From Lunularia cruciata (Eukaryota; Streptophyta; Marchantiopsida; Lunulariales; Lunulariaceae), in assembly GCA_948567375.1 (NCBI GenBank), contig OX419762.1:38793034-38857033 (forward strand): 64,000 bases of DNA. Reading direction: 5' to 3'. The notes below the pieces were generated by a model. That model was not told the origin of the DNA and ran no database searches. It saw nothing but the letters and a program-made list of their open reading frames with translations. Positions 1-12,084 of this stretch are shown here, one piece after another (position 1 is the stretch's first letter; every line of letters begins with the position of its first letter). The position numbers were made by a program, and so were the translations under genes.

Positions 1-1190
1 TTTGAGGTAGGTCAATATCTACCTATTGCAGGTCAAAAATACGCCTCAAACTCTCTTCAATGTTCTTAGCATTGTTCATGGTTTTTAGAAAGACAAATCT
101 CCTTTTGCACAAGAGCACAAGCAAAGGTTGATGGTCCAATAAACAAGTCTCAATCCAAATTTCTCTCCTTGAGAAACTCCTCATGGAGTAAGTTCCAAGT
201 TTGCAATACTCTTGTTGGACAACAAAATATATAGTCTCTAATAGGAGCTTCCTTTAACAATACCTGCAAAATCTCCAACCATGAAGTAGGACATATCTTT
301 ACATCTATGGAGCTAAGCATTGAATAACACAAATCAACAATACAATCCTCAAGTTATCTTCAGCAAATAGAGAATTGATCCATAATCTAAGTTTTTTTCG
401 AAAAGAATCCGTCCTTTTTGATATTTTTTCCTCACATGCAATGTAGATACCGAATTCCAAACAACAATTCCTTGGAACTTCTATGATGATGATGATTAAA
501 TACTTCTTTGTGACGATGATCTCAATCAAAGTCTATTGTGAATTATTTATCACATTCTTTAGTCACATCCTTCATCCATAAGAGCTGGAAAATGTGTGGT
601 TAAGCATAGCCTCAAGGTTTTGAAAGCAAGGACATGTTGCTTCCTTTAGAGTATGAACATTAGTGCACTTTTGGGTTGTTCAAAACATTGAATGGAGACT
701 TTCCCATTCTCATGCAACAAGTTTTTCCATCTTGCTTCGGAGCTAGTTGAAGGACTATGGACTAGATTACCTCTGCAGCAATTTAAGGAATATGGATAAG
801 GATGATGGATTCTACTCCCTTACACTACTGCTAAATGTACTTACCTACCTTACTATAGTAAAAGATAATCATCTTAAAAGGCAAGTAAGATATTGATAGT
901 AGTAGCTATCCTAAGCCTCCTTATGGATGAAAATTCTTGTGGTGAAGTATTAATTCTCTCCACAACATGGTAAAAATACAAAAATTTCTGGTTTACAGTT
1001 TTTTTCCATTTTGCTCCAAATTCTTTCTCCACCTGCGACACAATAAACAATAAATAGTTTACCAAGGACACAAAAAACATTTATTTTCTTGCTAAATTTG
1101 GAAAATAGACTGAGAGGATAGCAGACACTATAAAACCTCTACAATACATATGGCTATCCGATTTTGGTGCACTTTCTACCTTGTTGAACG
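1..1190. other. No gene recognised
   Basis: AT-rich sequence with only short open frames of about 60-75 codons and no recognisable motif on either strand. I see no RNA gene or repeat structure here. It lies just outside the Harbinger-like relic that begins near 1.2 kb and may hold that element's terminal sequence, but I could not place a terminal inverted repeat. Confidence 0.5.
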
Positions 1191-1230
1191 AGTAGTTGGG
1201 ATGGCATAACTTTGATGAATTCATTTGTGA

Positions 1231-2150
1231 TTGTTCAAATTAACATCAAAGAAAGGAGTTGAAACGATTGGAATTGAATTTGTTGGCCAAGGAAGTCAAG
1301 AAGCTGCTACTATTGCATCCACCCTAGTCATTCCATCCAAGATGAAAGCTCTTGTATCATGTGGAAGTAACTTCAATTTTGCACAAGTTGAACATGTTCA
1401 ACTTGTGCAAAATTGGCTCCATATCTCCCAAAATCCTACAATTGGCATTGGTAAAAAATCAATGCATGTTGGAATTTAATATGTTCTCCTTTCAACTAAG
1501 CATAGCTTGAGCTATTAGAAGTGAGACCACTTTGCTTTATTAGAAGTAAGTCCACTTTGGAGTTGAAATAGGCAACTATGCAAAAAGTTGTTTCCAAATT
1601 TGCAAGTTGTCTTAGTACCATTTGGACTTAAACAAGAATGGCTCTTTTGAGGATGAATGATTGGAGAAAACATTGGCCCTTTACAAATCCACTATTAGGA
1701 ACCCTTTTCAATATATTTGATGCTTTTGCATAGTATCATCTGAAATCCTTTTGAGATGCAACACCTTCTAAATAGAGTTCTAAGGTAATGCACCTATCAA
1801 GCATGATCAATTTGGTCCAAACAATTCCAATAGTGAAGCAGCTATGGATGATGACCAAGACGTTATGGTTGGCCATTCAGAGGCCAAAGGGTTGCAAAGC
1901 TTCCAAGCTATAAAAGAAAGAACAAGGTAGAAGTGCCAAATCTAACTAGATACTAGCCAAAGCATCTCAAGCTCTTGTCAAAGAAACGATAATAAAAATA
2001 ACATCTTGGAACAAGTAGTAGATATGAAGCTCTTCATAACTTTGCTAAACAAGTTGGATTAACAAGCTTGTGAGTTCCAAAAGTTACAACAACAACTTGC
2101 ACTTGCCAGATAAGAGGTAAAATGCATGGCAATTGCACTTTTCTAAGTTA
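1231..2150 (+). pseudogene. Decayed SANT/NAM-associated ORF of a Harbinger-like element
   Basis: Seen: an 82-codon frame ends with QNWLHISQNPTIGIGKKS, resembling the start of the Myb/SANT-like domain of plant NAM-associated proteins (pattern W-x2-IS-x-DP-x2-G). After many stops, fragments near 1.90-1.92 kb (SEAKGLQSFQAIKE) and 2.0-2.12 kb (LNKLD then QKLQQQLALAR) resemble the C-terminal helical part of the same proteins. Known: PIF/Harbinger transposons encode such a DNA-binding partner beside the transposase. Context: the transposase relic starts 150 bp downstream on the opposite strand, so the two ORFs are convergent. The reading frame is broken throughout, so no product is expected. The family call rests on short matches and is moderate. 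Confidence 0.5.
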
Positions 2151-2302
2151 TGAGATAATATCAAGCATATGACAATCTTACACCGGTTTGAAAGTTGAGG
2201 AGTTTGATAAATTTTAGAAATAAAATGTTTTATGTTTGTATTCTTATGAATTTCCATGCCTTGTCCATACATGCTCTACCAAATCCTCTTGAGCTAGAAA
2301 TG

Positions 2303-3330
2303 TTATTGCACTTCATGAATTTTGGCAATGGAATCCATGAGCTGTTCAAAGGTCAAAGGAGCTTGAATTCCTTGGTTCACAATGGTGCTTACTTCATTTA
2401 GGTCTTCAATATCCATTCCAATTGAACCTTCATCTTCAAGAATCATATTGTGAATGATTATCAAAGCTATCCAAATTTGTTTCATTTGGTCTTAATCCCA
2501 AAATCAAGATGGTGGTTTGACAATGGAAAATTGTGATTGCAACATACCAAACCATCACTCGATATCTTTGCAAAGACTTCGTGCATTTTCATGAAAGTAT
2601 TTCTCTTGTAACCTTGAGGATAAAAATAGTCCTCATAAAAATTGACCAATTTGGGTACATGCCATCGGTGAGTAGGTAGGGCATGGAATACTCATGATGT
2701 TGAATTGAGTACCTGGCTTTAGGTGCAACATCTTTAAGTAGGTTCATCAACAATAAAGAACAACTAGAATAAAGAACAACAACATTAATGTTGTTGTTAA
2801 TCCAAGCATGCCAATAAATGCATTCCAAATCCAAAAATTTGAGATTGCTATGGCTTCCATGATAATTTAACTATTTCATTGTTGATCTTCATATTGCGCT
2901 TGCCATGCAATTGGGCAGTTCTTCCAATCCCAATGTGTGCAATCAAGAGAATTGAACATCACAAGGAATCCACTCCACTTATTGATTGCAAGTTGTCACT
3001 CCATATCCTCAATTGTTGGAAGGTGAAGGTACTCATCTCCAAAAGTAGTAACAATTATTGAGGCAAATTGATGTAAGCATTTTGTTGTTGTTGATTCACC
3101 AATTCAAACATATTCATCAATTGAGTTGCAAGCCATGCCATTTGCAAAGATTGTAATAGCAATGGTGACCTTTTGGATGGAGGAAAGACCTAAGGATCCA
3201 ATTGCATCTCTTTATGGATAAAATACTTGGCTTGTGCAACAACTCTAGAGGTAATGCAATCAAATAATTGATGTCTCATTTGAAACTACCTTCAAAAGAT
3301 GGGAGTTGGGAGCATTGGATCCATAGAGAA
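2303..3330 (-). pseudogene. Decayed PIF/Harbinger (HARBI1-like) transposase
   Basis: Reading the minus strand from about 3.33 kb down, fragments of the plant Harbinger DDE transposase appear in the expected order: MRHQLFDCITS near 3.28 kb; LDCTHWDWKNCPIAWQAQY near 2.9 kb (the conserved region with the first catalytic Asp); LLTDGMYPNWSIFMRTI near 2.65 kb (family YYLADGIYPxWxxFVK); RSLCKDIE*WFGMLQSQF near 2.55 kb; and a 60-codon open tail with IALIIIHNMILEDEG at 2.45 kb. The whole domain is present and collinear, about 340 codons as expected, but it is split by frameshifts and stops. It is an old inactive copy and differs from the two HARBI1-like copies of the palindrome, which retain FGHNxNGA and VDGTLF-type motifs. 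Confidence 0.8.
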
Positions 3331-3604
3331 GTGGTCTTGATAGATTCTTTCATTCCCTAATGCATGATCTCGATAAAGATTGGGAGAGTGTCTTGGTTGT
3401 TATGAACCACCTCTATGAATTAGCAACTCATCACAGTCATCATTTGCAACAAATTGGTTGACATTCATAGAAAAATGTTTGACAATATCACCCCCATAGA
3501 AAATAAATAAAAAATAAAAAATTAAACCTAGGATATTATTATTTTCCATTGCAATGGTGTAGATGTAATCTACAATTAATAGCATGAGCCATTGTAGTAT
3601 TTGT

Positions 3605-3755
3605 TGCTTCCTACAATCTACTATGAAGATCGTCAAACCCTAAACCCTAAATCACTTGTAATTTTAATGGGAATTTAGCCACTGCTTCCTACAATCTATT
3701 GCATAGATCTTCAAACCCTAAAATCTAAATCACCTGCCAAATTTTAGTGAGAATG
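3605..3755. repeat. 79-bp imperfect tandem duplication
   Basis: Two units start with GCTTCCTACAATCTA at 3605 and 3684 and share AAACCCTAAA and AAATCAC motifs at the same offsets. The first unit contains two telomere-like CCCTAAA repeats, which are too few to be a telomeric tract. Confidence 0.75.
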
Positions 3756-3759
3756 TTGC

Positions 3760-5000
3760 ATGAAATGGTGTATATATATTTGATATATACTGCAAATTGC
3801 TTTAGCTTGTGCTCTTTGTTGTTGTAGCATAGCCTACTTATATCTTGGTATACTATGTTGCAGTGGAGATGTTTTATGGGATTGTTTCCTATTGCCTTGC
3901 TTTGTTTACATCCCTACTGAAGGAAGTCAAATTTACTTGCTAGTACAAAGACTTAGCATTTGGAGAATATAACAATAAAGTTTTAAAAAGTAAGATATTA
4001 TAAGAAAAAATAGAGAGACAAATTCTTGATTTTGATTGATTCTTGATCTTGATTCTTTTTTGAAAATCTTGATAATCTCCATGGAACTTACTATTTCTGA
4101 ATTTTAATCAGAGTGCATTATCTAAAGGAAGTTAGTCACAAGAAACCCCTCTTTGGTCAAGAGGTACATTTGATCAATCTTGTTATAGTTTAATCTTTAG
4201 TCTTGAAATTAAATTTTTTATTTTACATTTTTTTCTCAAGTTGAATTTAGAAACATTATTTTGCCTTCCATATTTCATTTGGCTTTCTAGACTAACATCT
4301 TGTGTATAAATACATCATAAACTATTTTAATGTGAAAATTTAATTTGAATGGAGGAAAAGCTCTGCAAGTTAGCCAAGCTGAAATCATGAACAAAAGACT
4401 ATATACATTAGGGAGGAGGCTTATGACTGTGGGCCATGTCCCATTAACTTTCTGACGAGAGTGCATATAAAAAATAAATACATTTGTGAATAGTCTATAA
4501 ATTTTTGCAATGGGCTATATAATGGGCTATAGTAGGTAATTTTGGGCTGTTTCAGAAAAGCAAATTTGAGTTCAAATCTGTACTTATGGGTTTTAGCGGG
4601 TAAATTTGAAGAAATTGAATTTATACTCTTAAATGTAAACTAATCTTGAGGTGCCATGTGTCACAATATCACAATAGATTCCAACATCTCCACTTTATGA
4701 CCTAAGTTTGAATGGAAGAGGGAAGCAACAAGAAATTAAGCATCTATGTTTAAACAAGAGAGGGAATGAATGAGGGATAACTAGTGACTAGAAGCACAAT
4801 GTGAACAAAGCCATTCAAAATGAAATTCAATCACAAACTGTGGAATTTGGGATTGATTTATGACCCCTAGTAATCATTTGTAGCGCAATGGCTACTTGAA
4901 GGATAGTAAGGTGCCTTGAAGGATCTTATGGTACATCTCCTTGGAGAAAGTAAAGGTATGCCATTTTTTCAATGTCACTTTGAAACTGAATTGTGGTATA
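3760..5000. other. No gene recognised
   Basis: AT-rich, no open frame of note and no recognised repeat. It separates the Harbinger relic from the left arm of the palindrome. Confidence 0.5.
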
Positions 5001-5007
5001 AGAAATC

Positions 5008-6680
5008 ATGGAACGCAAAAAATTTGGAATTGCAAATGTGGATCTTCTTCCTTGTCCCCTGCACAAACACATAAGATGGATTGATATTATAAGAAGTCAA
5101 GAGTTCTATAATTGTGGAATGAATAGCTCTATTCCCAAAGGAAGATTAGGATTTCAAGAACTCTTGAAGATGGTATATTTTGAGCCTGTGCCTTCTGGGA
5201 CTCCTCTTGGTAGAGCAAAATACAATGTTCCTAGTATTAACATAATTTGCAAAGATAGAATAGAGAAATGTGAAGGAGATAGATTTCAAATGGTTTCACG
5301 TCATTACAACCAAATTCTCAATTACTTGGAGGATCTCAAGCATTTTAAATAGATTCATGGTGGTAGTAGTAGGAAACCCGTTTTAAAAAACATTGCCTTC
5401 AATTACGTGGTGACCTTTTTAATGAAATTTGGCAATGAATTTCTTGCTTCCATGAATAGAGGAAGATTGAAAAAGAAATGAGCTCAGTCCTTGAAGTTTT
5501 ACAAGGAAGTTCACCAATGGAGAGAGAAATCCACAAGTGAAGGTTTAATTAAAAAGGAGATAAAACATAGATGGACCATTGGCGAGGACAATTTACACCA
5601 TATATGTCCTTGTTTTCCACTAAATGGATGCCTTGCTTTGAGGAAGAGCCAATATCTCTTCCCTACCCTTGGAAGTATGGGAATGGAGCTAGAGTTCAAC
5701 CTTTTTGAATTGTCCATCCAAGATGATGAGATATGCAAGGTGACACCTATAGATCTAAACAAAGAGGGTTCCAAGGAGAAGGAAGAGGAGCAAGAAGAAA
5801 TGTTTGGGGAATACACATCTTTGTCAAGCACTTCTCAAGTAGATTTTTCACCATCCCCTTATACTCTACATTAATCAATTCCAATGACCAATCCAAGTAC
5901 AAAAGAAGATAGGCATATTGAATTTATTCCTGTGGATCTACAAGTGAAGCATTTGGACTTAACATTGAGGAGGATATGCAAGTTCCAGTTTGAAGGAATA
6001 GAAGAGTATGAGAGGAGATCACAAGGAGGATTTCAAGTACACAAGAGGAGATTTCTTTCAAATTTATCCCAAAGGAATCTGCAACAAGTGAAGCATTTGG
6101 ACTTCATGTTGAGGAGAATTTGCAAGTTTTAGTTGAAAGGAAAAGAAGAGTGCAAGCTAAGACCTTGGTCGGAGATGAAGAAATTCCTGCACCAATAATG
6201 GATTGTGGAGATTTAGGGAGTTAAGAAGATGAGGGAGAAGATGAGCCATCACACAAGAGGAAGAAATTATATAAGCCAAATTCAAAGGCTTGTCCATTTT
6301 AAATGTTTTTGTAGAAGATATTGCCAATCATACAAAATCAAAGGCTGAATCCTTGGAGGTGAAGGAGAGGTGTAAGATGACAAAAATTTATGCTCAAAAG
6401 ATAACTAAATAGAAAATCTTTGGATGAAGGTAGAGGCAAAAGAGAGAAACGAAGCACAAATTTATAGGTGGAGGAGAGAAAGAAAGCACAAAAGTTATAG
6501 GAAGAGGAGAGAAAGAAAGCACAAAACTTAAGATTTAAAGAGAGATTTGCAAAATCCATGCAATAGTATGAGATGACATTGGAATTAGCAAAGGTTGGTA
6601 AAACTTCAGAGTAAATAAAAAGTATTATGACAGCATTTGCAAGGTAGATGAAAGACAATGCACCGTGGGTAGTAATCACC
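5008..6680 (+). pseudogene. Block X, left arm: unknown protein, broken
   Basis: I do not recognise the family. A 114-codon frame starts at ATG 5008 and ends with RHYNQILNYLEDLKHFK followed by one stop. The same frame then continues (FNYVVTFLMKFGNEF, stop, KFYKEVHQWREKSTSEG) into a 127-codon frame reaching 5874, with an acidic KEKEEEQEEMFGEY tract. Later fragments VKERCKMTKIYAQKITK (6.37 kb) and MTLELAKVGKTSE (6.58 kb) look helical and charged. The homologous minus-strand copy at 22.4-23.7 kb keeps the same order of motifs, which argues that this was one protein of about 500 residues. Inside 6.05-6.13 kb a short segment, HLDFMLRRICKF, repeats HLDLTLRRICKF from 5.95 kb. The strand within its arm faces inward, toward block V. 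Function unknown. Confidence 0.6.
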
Positions 6681-6779
6681 CTTCTCCCAATTGTGCCATT
6701 GGCCCCTAGAAAGAGTCAATAGAGCATGCTAGCAAATATTTATTGTAATGTGTAAAATTTTATCAATCAATAAAGTTCA

Positions 6780-6970
6780 TTCCATTGGATTTGCTTAGAT
6801 AGTGGAGAGGTTGCCCAAGCACAGAGTCCTTATGGTAGTTTTGTGGCTAACCCAAAATTGATTGGATTTGCTCAAATTGGGTGGATTCACTCTAGAGTGG
6901 GTTTGTTCATAGGAGATGCGTTTGCCCCAAAATGGTTGGATTCACTTGAAACTATTTGATTTTGCCCATA
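6780..6970 (-). repeat. Tract of degenerate AGCAAATCC motifs (outer edge of block V, left arm)
   Basis: The plus strand repeatedly reads GGATTTGCT, TGGATTCACT and GTTTGCCC, that is AGCAAATCC-like motifs on the coding strand of block V, at irregular spacing of 20-40 bp. The same motif, same coding-strand sense, occurs on the other side of block V at 10.4-10.8 kb. Confidence 0.55.
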
Positions 6971-7057
6971 CTTTCATTAGGATTTACTTGCACATTTGCA
7001 ATATCATACATTTTCCTTTCCTTAAACTATGTCAATTTTGCACAAAAGCACTCAATA

Positions 7058-7207
7058 TATAATATTATAATGTATACTATAATATATATGCTACAATATA
7101 TATACCCACCAACTGTCATGAAAGAACAGAAAGTATAATATTGTGATATATACTATAATACATATGCTACAATATATATACCCACCAATTGTCATGAAAG
7201 AATAAAG
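7058..7207. repeat. 76-bp tandem duplication
   Basis: Two units, 7058-7133 and 7134-7207, each run from TATAATATT through an AT-only stretch to ACCCACCAA(C/T)TGTCATGAAAGAA. A few substitutions separate them. Confidence 0.85.
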
Positions 7208-8160
7208 TGCAATATCCTCAAAATATCCTCATAGATTTATCATATTCATGTCACTATCCTTGCAATCTATCTTGGTCACTTTGCACATACACCAAAGTCC
7301 TTACCCTACTTTGATAAAATGACAAATGTATTAATCTTTGTTGGTTACCTCAACAACAAGGCAATTAATATCTCTTCAAGTTATAGATTAGGAGGTATTT
7401 GCCAAAGGATCTTGTGAGGGGTTGTGAGATTTTTGCTAACTCAATTAGACTTGGTTGTGTGCCCTCTCTAAGGTAAGCCCCTGCCCATGAAATTTGTTTC
7501 TCTACCGCATCAGACTTAATCATGATCAAAGGGTTTGAATGACAACAACACTAATATGGTATTTTGCTACTTAAGTTCATCTTAAATGTTTGGCAAGTTT
7601 TACAGTGCAAGTTGCCAATGTTCTATAAGATGAGTACCCATTTTTCGAATTGTAATGCATTGGTATGCTTGTTAGAACCAAAAGACCATAGTGACCTTCC
7701 CACCACATTCCATTCATGCTTGCAGTTATAGAAATTGAAGATTGCAGCATTTTTCTAAAGGTATTTGAAACTAAATAGATAGTGGAATCATGAACTTCAT
7801 GAATATAAATAAATATACAATGGTAAAATATACATATCATCAATTGGCTGATAATTGGCTAATTTATATCCTCTGCAACACAAGGAGTATGCACTGTAGA
7901 GTAGGAGGAGGTAGACTCTCTATTCTAATATGCTCCAATGCATACTCAAGATGTCTAATGGGCTTGATGATCCACACCAGACTATATCTCTACATCCAAT
8001 TCTTCTTCCTATTGTGCATATGCAGGTTCTATAAGGATGAAAATAACAAATCATAAGGATCTGCGATGCAAACTAGAAGACATTTGGAGGTCCTCTCATT
8101 GGTGAGGAAGTCTATATCAAGTGTCTATCCTATATTTATCTAGGGGTGCTTACAACATAT
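7208..8160. other. No gene recognised
   Basis: Only short frames without motifs. Lies inside the left arm, on the 3' side of block V. Confidence 0.5.
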
Positions 8161-9900
8161 CCACTAAGTACAGGTATGATGAACTTGCTTGGGGGTATAA
8201 GAAGGAGTGAATACTAGAGGGTAGACAGTACCATGGAGATGGTTCCTACAATAAGGAAGCATTTCATTGTCAACTATGAGGATGTCACATAATGGCAAAC
8301 GTAAATCAGTAAAAGTAGCATAAGGTCTAACCATGTAACCTCTCCATGTCTCCATATACCTATCCCAAGTCACTAAACAAGGCCATGAGGGTAAAATCTA
8401 TACACACACTCTCTCCAAAAAGAATCTTGCATCACACATGGAACAGATAGGGTGCTCTAACTCTATCATAGTACTACCATTCCAGATGATCACCTCAAAG
8501 CACTTTACAAAATACTTTATAAAATCCCTGACTTGTGGCCATAGAACATATCAAAAGGAACTCCTACCTCTAAGATGACCATGATCTACCAAGGTACACC
8601 ACTATCGGAAGAGAACACTACCATTCCACATAAGGTCCACTAAACATCCAACATCTAACACCAAAACCTTCCTCTTGTTCTCATGAGTATAAAGTATGTG
8701 AAGAATGAAATGCCTGAATTTGATGATGAGCTCTCTCATAATTGAAAGTCACCTCACATCACTCTTGAGTGTTATTCACCAATCCTCAAGCCAATAAATA
8801 TTTTCATATGTTTGTTCAAAAGCCAAAAGGAGACCTAGGTCATCCGGATGTCTAAGTCTCCATGTAATAATATCTCCACTTTTGGTCATCACTCAAGGCT
8901 CCTCTCTAGGCATACCATATAGGTTAAGCTCCATTTGGGTAGCTATAGCATGGGAAGATAGTGTCTTAGTTTGTGTCCCATAGCTCAAAATGAGGATAGA
9001 GTCTATTTGATTTTGCATGCATATAAATATCTCCATACCCTCAGCCTGCTCAATTCACCTTTGCATGTCCTCTAACATCTGTCTAGTAATACCAAACTCT
9101 CTTCAGAAAAACTACTTAATGGAATGCACATCATTTGCCCTAACTTCTCTCTTGTCCACAAGTATGTCCAACTCAACTAATTGCTCTGCTTGAGTCATCT
9201 CTATAGCTATAACATGCTTCTCCTGCTCTCCATGCATGTGCTATCTATCTAATAAAGCAAGCCTCCTCTATGTTATATATCTCTCTTTAGTGGTAGTCTC
9301 TCCCTCTCTGCCTATGGGCTCCTCATCTAAATCAATAAGAAGATATAGGAGGGAGGATCATGTAAAGGCTCTTTATCTAAAAAAGGGACCAATAGTGGAG
9401 GATCATAGGAGAGGATGAGATCCTCTAAAGGCTTGACACTAGGGGGAGGGATTGGTAGGGGAGGATCAAGAAGGAAAGGCCTCTAAAAAGAGTGAGGCTC
9501 CTACAAAGAAGGTATAGTATCACCAATATGACATGTGTATATCATGCAGTACTTCAATCATCATATTGATAATGTATTATGAGAATTCTAAGCATTATTA
9601 ACAACAAGTATTAACAACAAGATGGAAAGAGTTTAAATATTTGTATTACAAAGAAGTATATATCCATACAATGAGCATCACAACATCACTCATTTCCTCT
9701 CTCTTGCTGATCCCCATCATCATCCTCATTGTTCTCTAACTTGTAAGAGGGTTGGACAAATAATTCTTTGGCTCCTGATTTGTATGAAACCTCATTTTCA
9801 CTCAAGAGACCACTCTCAAAAAGAGAGTAAAAAACTGCCTTGCAAAGCTCATCTTGATACATCACCCATCTAGATGTCTAAGTTGCTTTTGCAAAAACTA
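8160..9900 (-). pseudogene. Block V, left arm: unknown VRPY-motif protein, broken
   Basis: Family not recognised. The clearest stretch is a 69-codon minus-strand frame (8373-8164) with YMETWRGYMVRPYATFTD and, further on, LPYCRNHLHGTVYPLVFTP. The right-arm copy near 20.95 kb reads YKYQEYIVRPYSAFTAMG and then LPYFRKHPHGAFHPLMFTP, so both motifs are conserved with the same spacing. Upstream on the minus strand near 9.87 kb, RW-x-MYQDELCKAVFYSLFESGLL resembles YKVTFVGQFLTHMFRKSGFL of the right arm (18.9 kb). The frame is full of stops. Tracts of AGCAAATCC-like motifs lie on both sides (6.8 and 10.4-10.8 kb). The unit is about 4.0 kb, matching the right copy (18.1-22.2 kb). Confidence 0.6.
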
Positions 9901-10089
9901 TATCTCCACCTCAACTATTGGTAATATTAGTTTTGCTCAATCATAGTCCTCATTTTCATTTGTCAACATTGTTATCACATGGAGTATGGAATGGCCGTGG
10001 ACCACCTTGGTCTCCTCGTAGGGATAATGAGTGAACTAAGAATCTAGAAGGGTCTCTATTCTCAATAAATACATTGCCTTGCTAGATAC

Positions 10090-10171
10090 CTATTGGCAAT
10101 ACAATCTCTAATTGAGAACCAATCAACAATCTATTGGCAATACAATCTCTAATTGAGAACCAATCAACAAT
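10090..10171. repeat. 41-bp perfect tandem duplication
   Basis: CTATTGGCAATACAATCTCT and the following 21 bases occur twice without a mismatch (10090-10130 and 10131-10171). A recent event inside otherwise old sequence. Confidence 0.95.
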
Positions 10172-10374
10172 CAATCCGTGCGGTTCATATCTCCTCTTTG
10201 GGATGGTTCTTGTAGCTAAAGCAAATGCATGCCAAATACTACCAAGAAAAAGTATGAAAGGTTTACCATGAAAAACACATGTGTGTGTCATCTTATCCCA
10301 GCTCTTGATAAACCTTGTACATTTAATAACCTGCAAAACACCAACAATTGCCGAGAATGTAGAAAAATGATTTG

Positions 10375-10765
10375 GATTTGCTCGTAGAACTCATAGCTCT
10401 ACTCTAAAATTTGTGCACTATGCATCAATACATGATGGATTTGCTTGCAAAAAACTTTGGCTATGCTTGTAGCAAATGGATTCACTCAAGCAAGAGGGTG
10501 GATTTGCTCTAGTAAAACAAGTTTGATCACTTGGCGGTTGGCTTTGTGCGGGTCCAAGTTGGATTCACTTGCTAGGCATTGGCTCCACATGAGGTTGAGT
10601 TAGATTTTCTCACTTGGCTTTGGCTCTGCAAGGGTCTATGTTGGATTTGCTTGCCTCATGTTGGCTTTGTGTTGGATTTGGCTAGGTGAATACTAGCTCC
10701 ATATGGATCTATATTAGATTTGCTTAGAAGCTTGCTTGCCCTTGCTTGTTTGAGATAGAATTTGC
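10375..10765 (-). repeat. Tract of degenerate AGCAAATCC motifs (inner edge of block V, left arm)
   Basis: About a dozen GGATTTGCT, GGATTTGCTTG or TTGGCTTTG variants on the plus strand spaced 20-50 bp apart. On the coding strand of block V these are (CA)AGCAAATCC. The right arm shows the related GCAAAACC motif at the mirrored place (18.1-18.36 kb). Confidence 0.6.
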
Positions 10766-10769
10766 TTAG

Positions 10770-12080
10770 AAATTGAATGTCAAGGGATTTACGTTTCCTC
10801 AAGCTTGGGGTTTAGGGTTTCCACACAATTCAAAACATTCAAAAAATACACAAAATATGGTTGAAACAATTTTCAAGCCAAAAAAGTTAAGAAAAAAGAA
10901 CTTACATGGGTATGGTAATCCAAAAGTGACCTTCAAGCTAAGCAAATCCAAATCACGTTCCCAAAGTTGCTCAACAATAGTTCTAATTTGGGTCAAGTTA
11001 AACCATACTCATTTTATCTGGTCATGTTATTTGTGAGTTTGTGGAATTCTACCAACCAAGTCCCTTCATTAATCTCTTCCATGTTAGGAGAGTCTTAAGA
11101 TCTTTGGTAATTGAGGATATCTACAATAGTTGATTTGCAACTCTTCCACTTTATGGCTTCTTGCCTTTTGATTCTTCCCTTCTCTCTCTTTGATTCTTCA
11201 TGTTCCCCAATTCTGGCTTCCCCAACTTCACTCTTTCCAATTCTCTCCTTCCACAATCATTTTCTCCTATGTGCAATTCTTGCTTCCTCAAGTTTTCTTT
11301 AGAATGTGATTCTTCCTTCTCTTCTCTTTGTTATTCTCCTCAATTTTTCTTTAGATTGCAATTCCCCTTCCCTGATTCTATATGATTCTTACCTTCTTCA
11401 CTTCTCTTTATGATTCTCCTCCTTCCCCAAATTTGAAATCTTCCTTCCTTTTGGATTCCAGCTCTTCTTAGATTTTCTTTGCAATTCAAAATTCCCTTTT
11501 GAAAAGTAGCTCTTCTTCTCCCTTGAGCAAATTCACCCCAAAATGTTAAATTTAACTAGCTCTCTCTTGGTGTAAGGCAATCTTGACATTTTGAATTTCT
11601 TCTTCTCCCTCTTTTCTCCTCTTTTGTGAATTTTAAATTTCTATTTTCTTCTCCTCCACTCGTATGATTCTCCTAAAAATTTTTGTTCCCTTCCTCCTTA
11701 TGTAGTACTTGAAATTCTTCATTCAACAATTCTCTCTGAGAATTATATACTTCTCTCCTCCCCTCTTGGTTCGTAGGAATTCTGGACTTCTTTTTCTCTC
11801 CTCAACCCATCTTCTCGTGGCTCTTCTTCTCTTTCTATCTTGAATAGATTGTTCAATGCTCAACGCTCTTATGATTTTTCTCTAGTGAATTTTTTAGAGC
11901 AAGAATGTATGAGTTTAGGGTAAGCCTATCAAATCTCCATTCAAAATTCCACTCCACATACAAGTAGGAAATCCACCATCTTTTAACCTAATTTAAATAA
12001 ATTCTTCAATTAGATATCAGCACATTCACAAGCACTTCAATAAAACAGAAGCACATCTCTACCACCATACTTTGAGCAGA
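10770..12080. other. Pyrimidine-rich non-coding stretch
   Basis: 11.1-11.87 kb is strongly CT-rich on the plus strand (many TTCTCT, CTTCCC and TCTCCT runs). Mirrored by a purine-rich stretch at 17.1-17.65 kb in the right arm. Open frames here (for example 11111-11302) are composition artefacts. No gene seen. Confidence 0.6.
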
Positions 12081-12084
12081 TCCA

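Noticed and set aside
3635-3652. Telomere-like CCCTAAA repeats
   Set aside because: Only two tandem repeats inside a 79-bp duplication; not an interstitial telomere tract.
5511-5831. 106-codon minus-strand frame
   Set aside because: Antisense of block X, whose plus-strand reading is conserved with the right arm.
9236-9418. 60-codon plus-strand frame and neighbours in 8.9-9.5 kb
   Set aside because: Opposite to the conserved minus-strand reading of block V and without motif.
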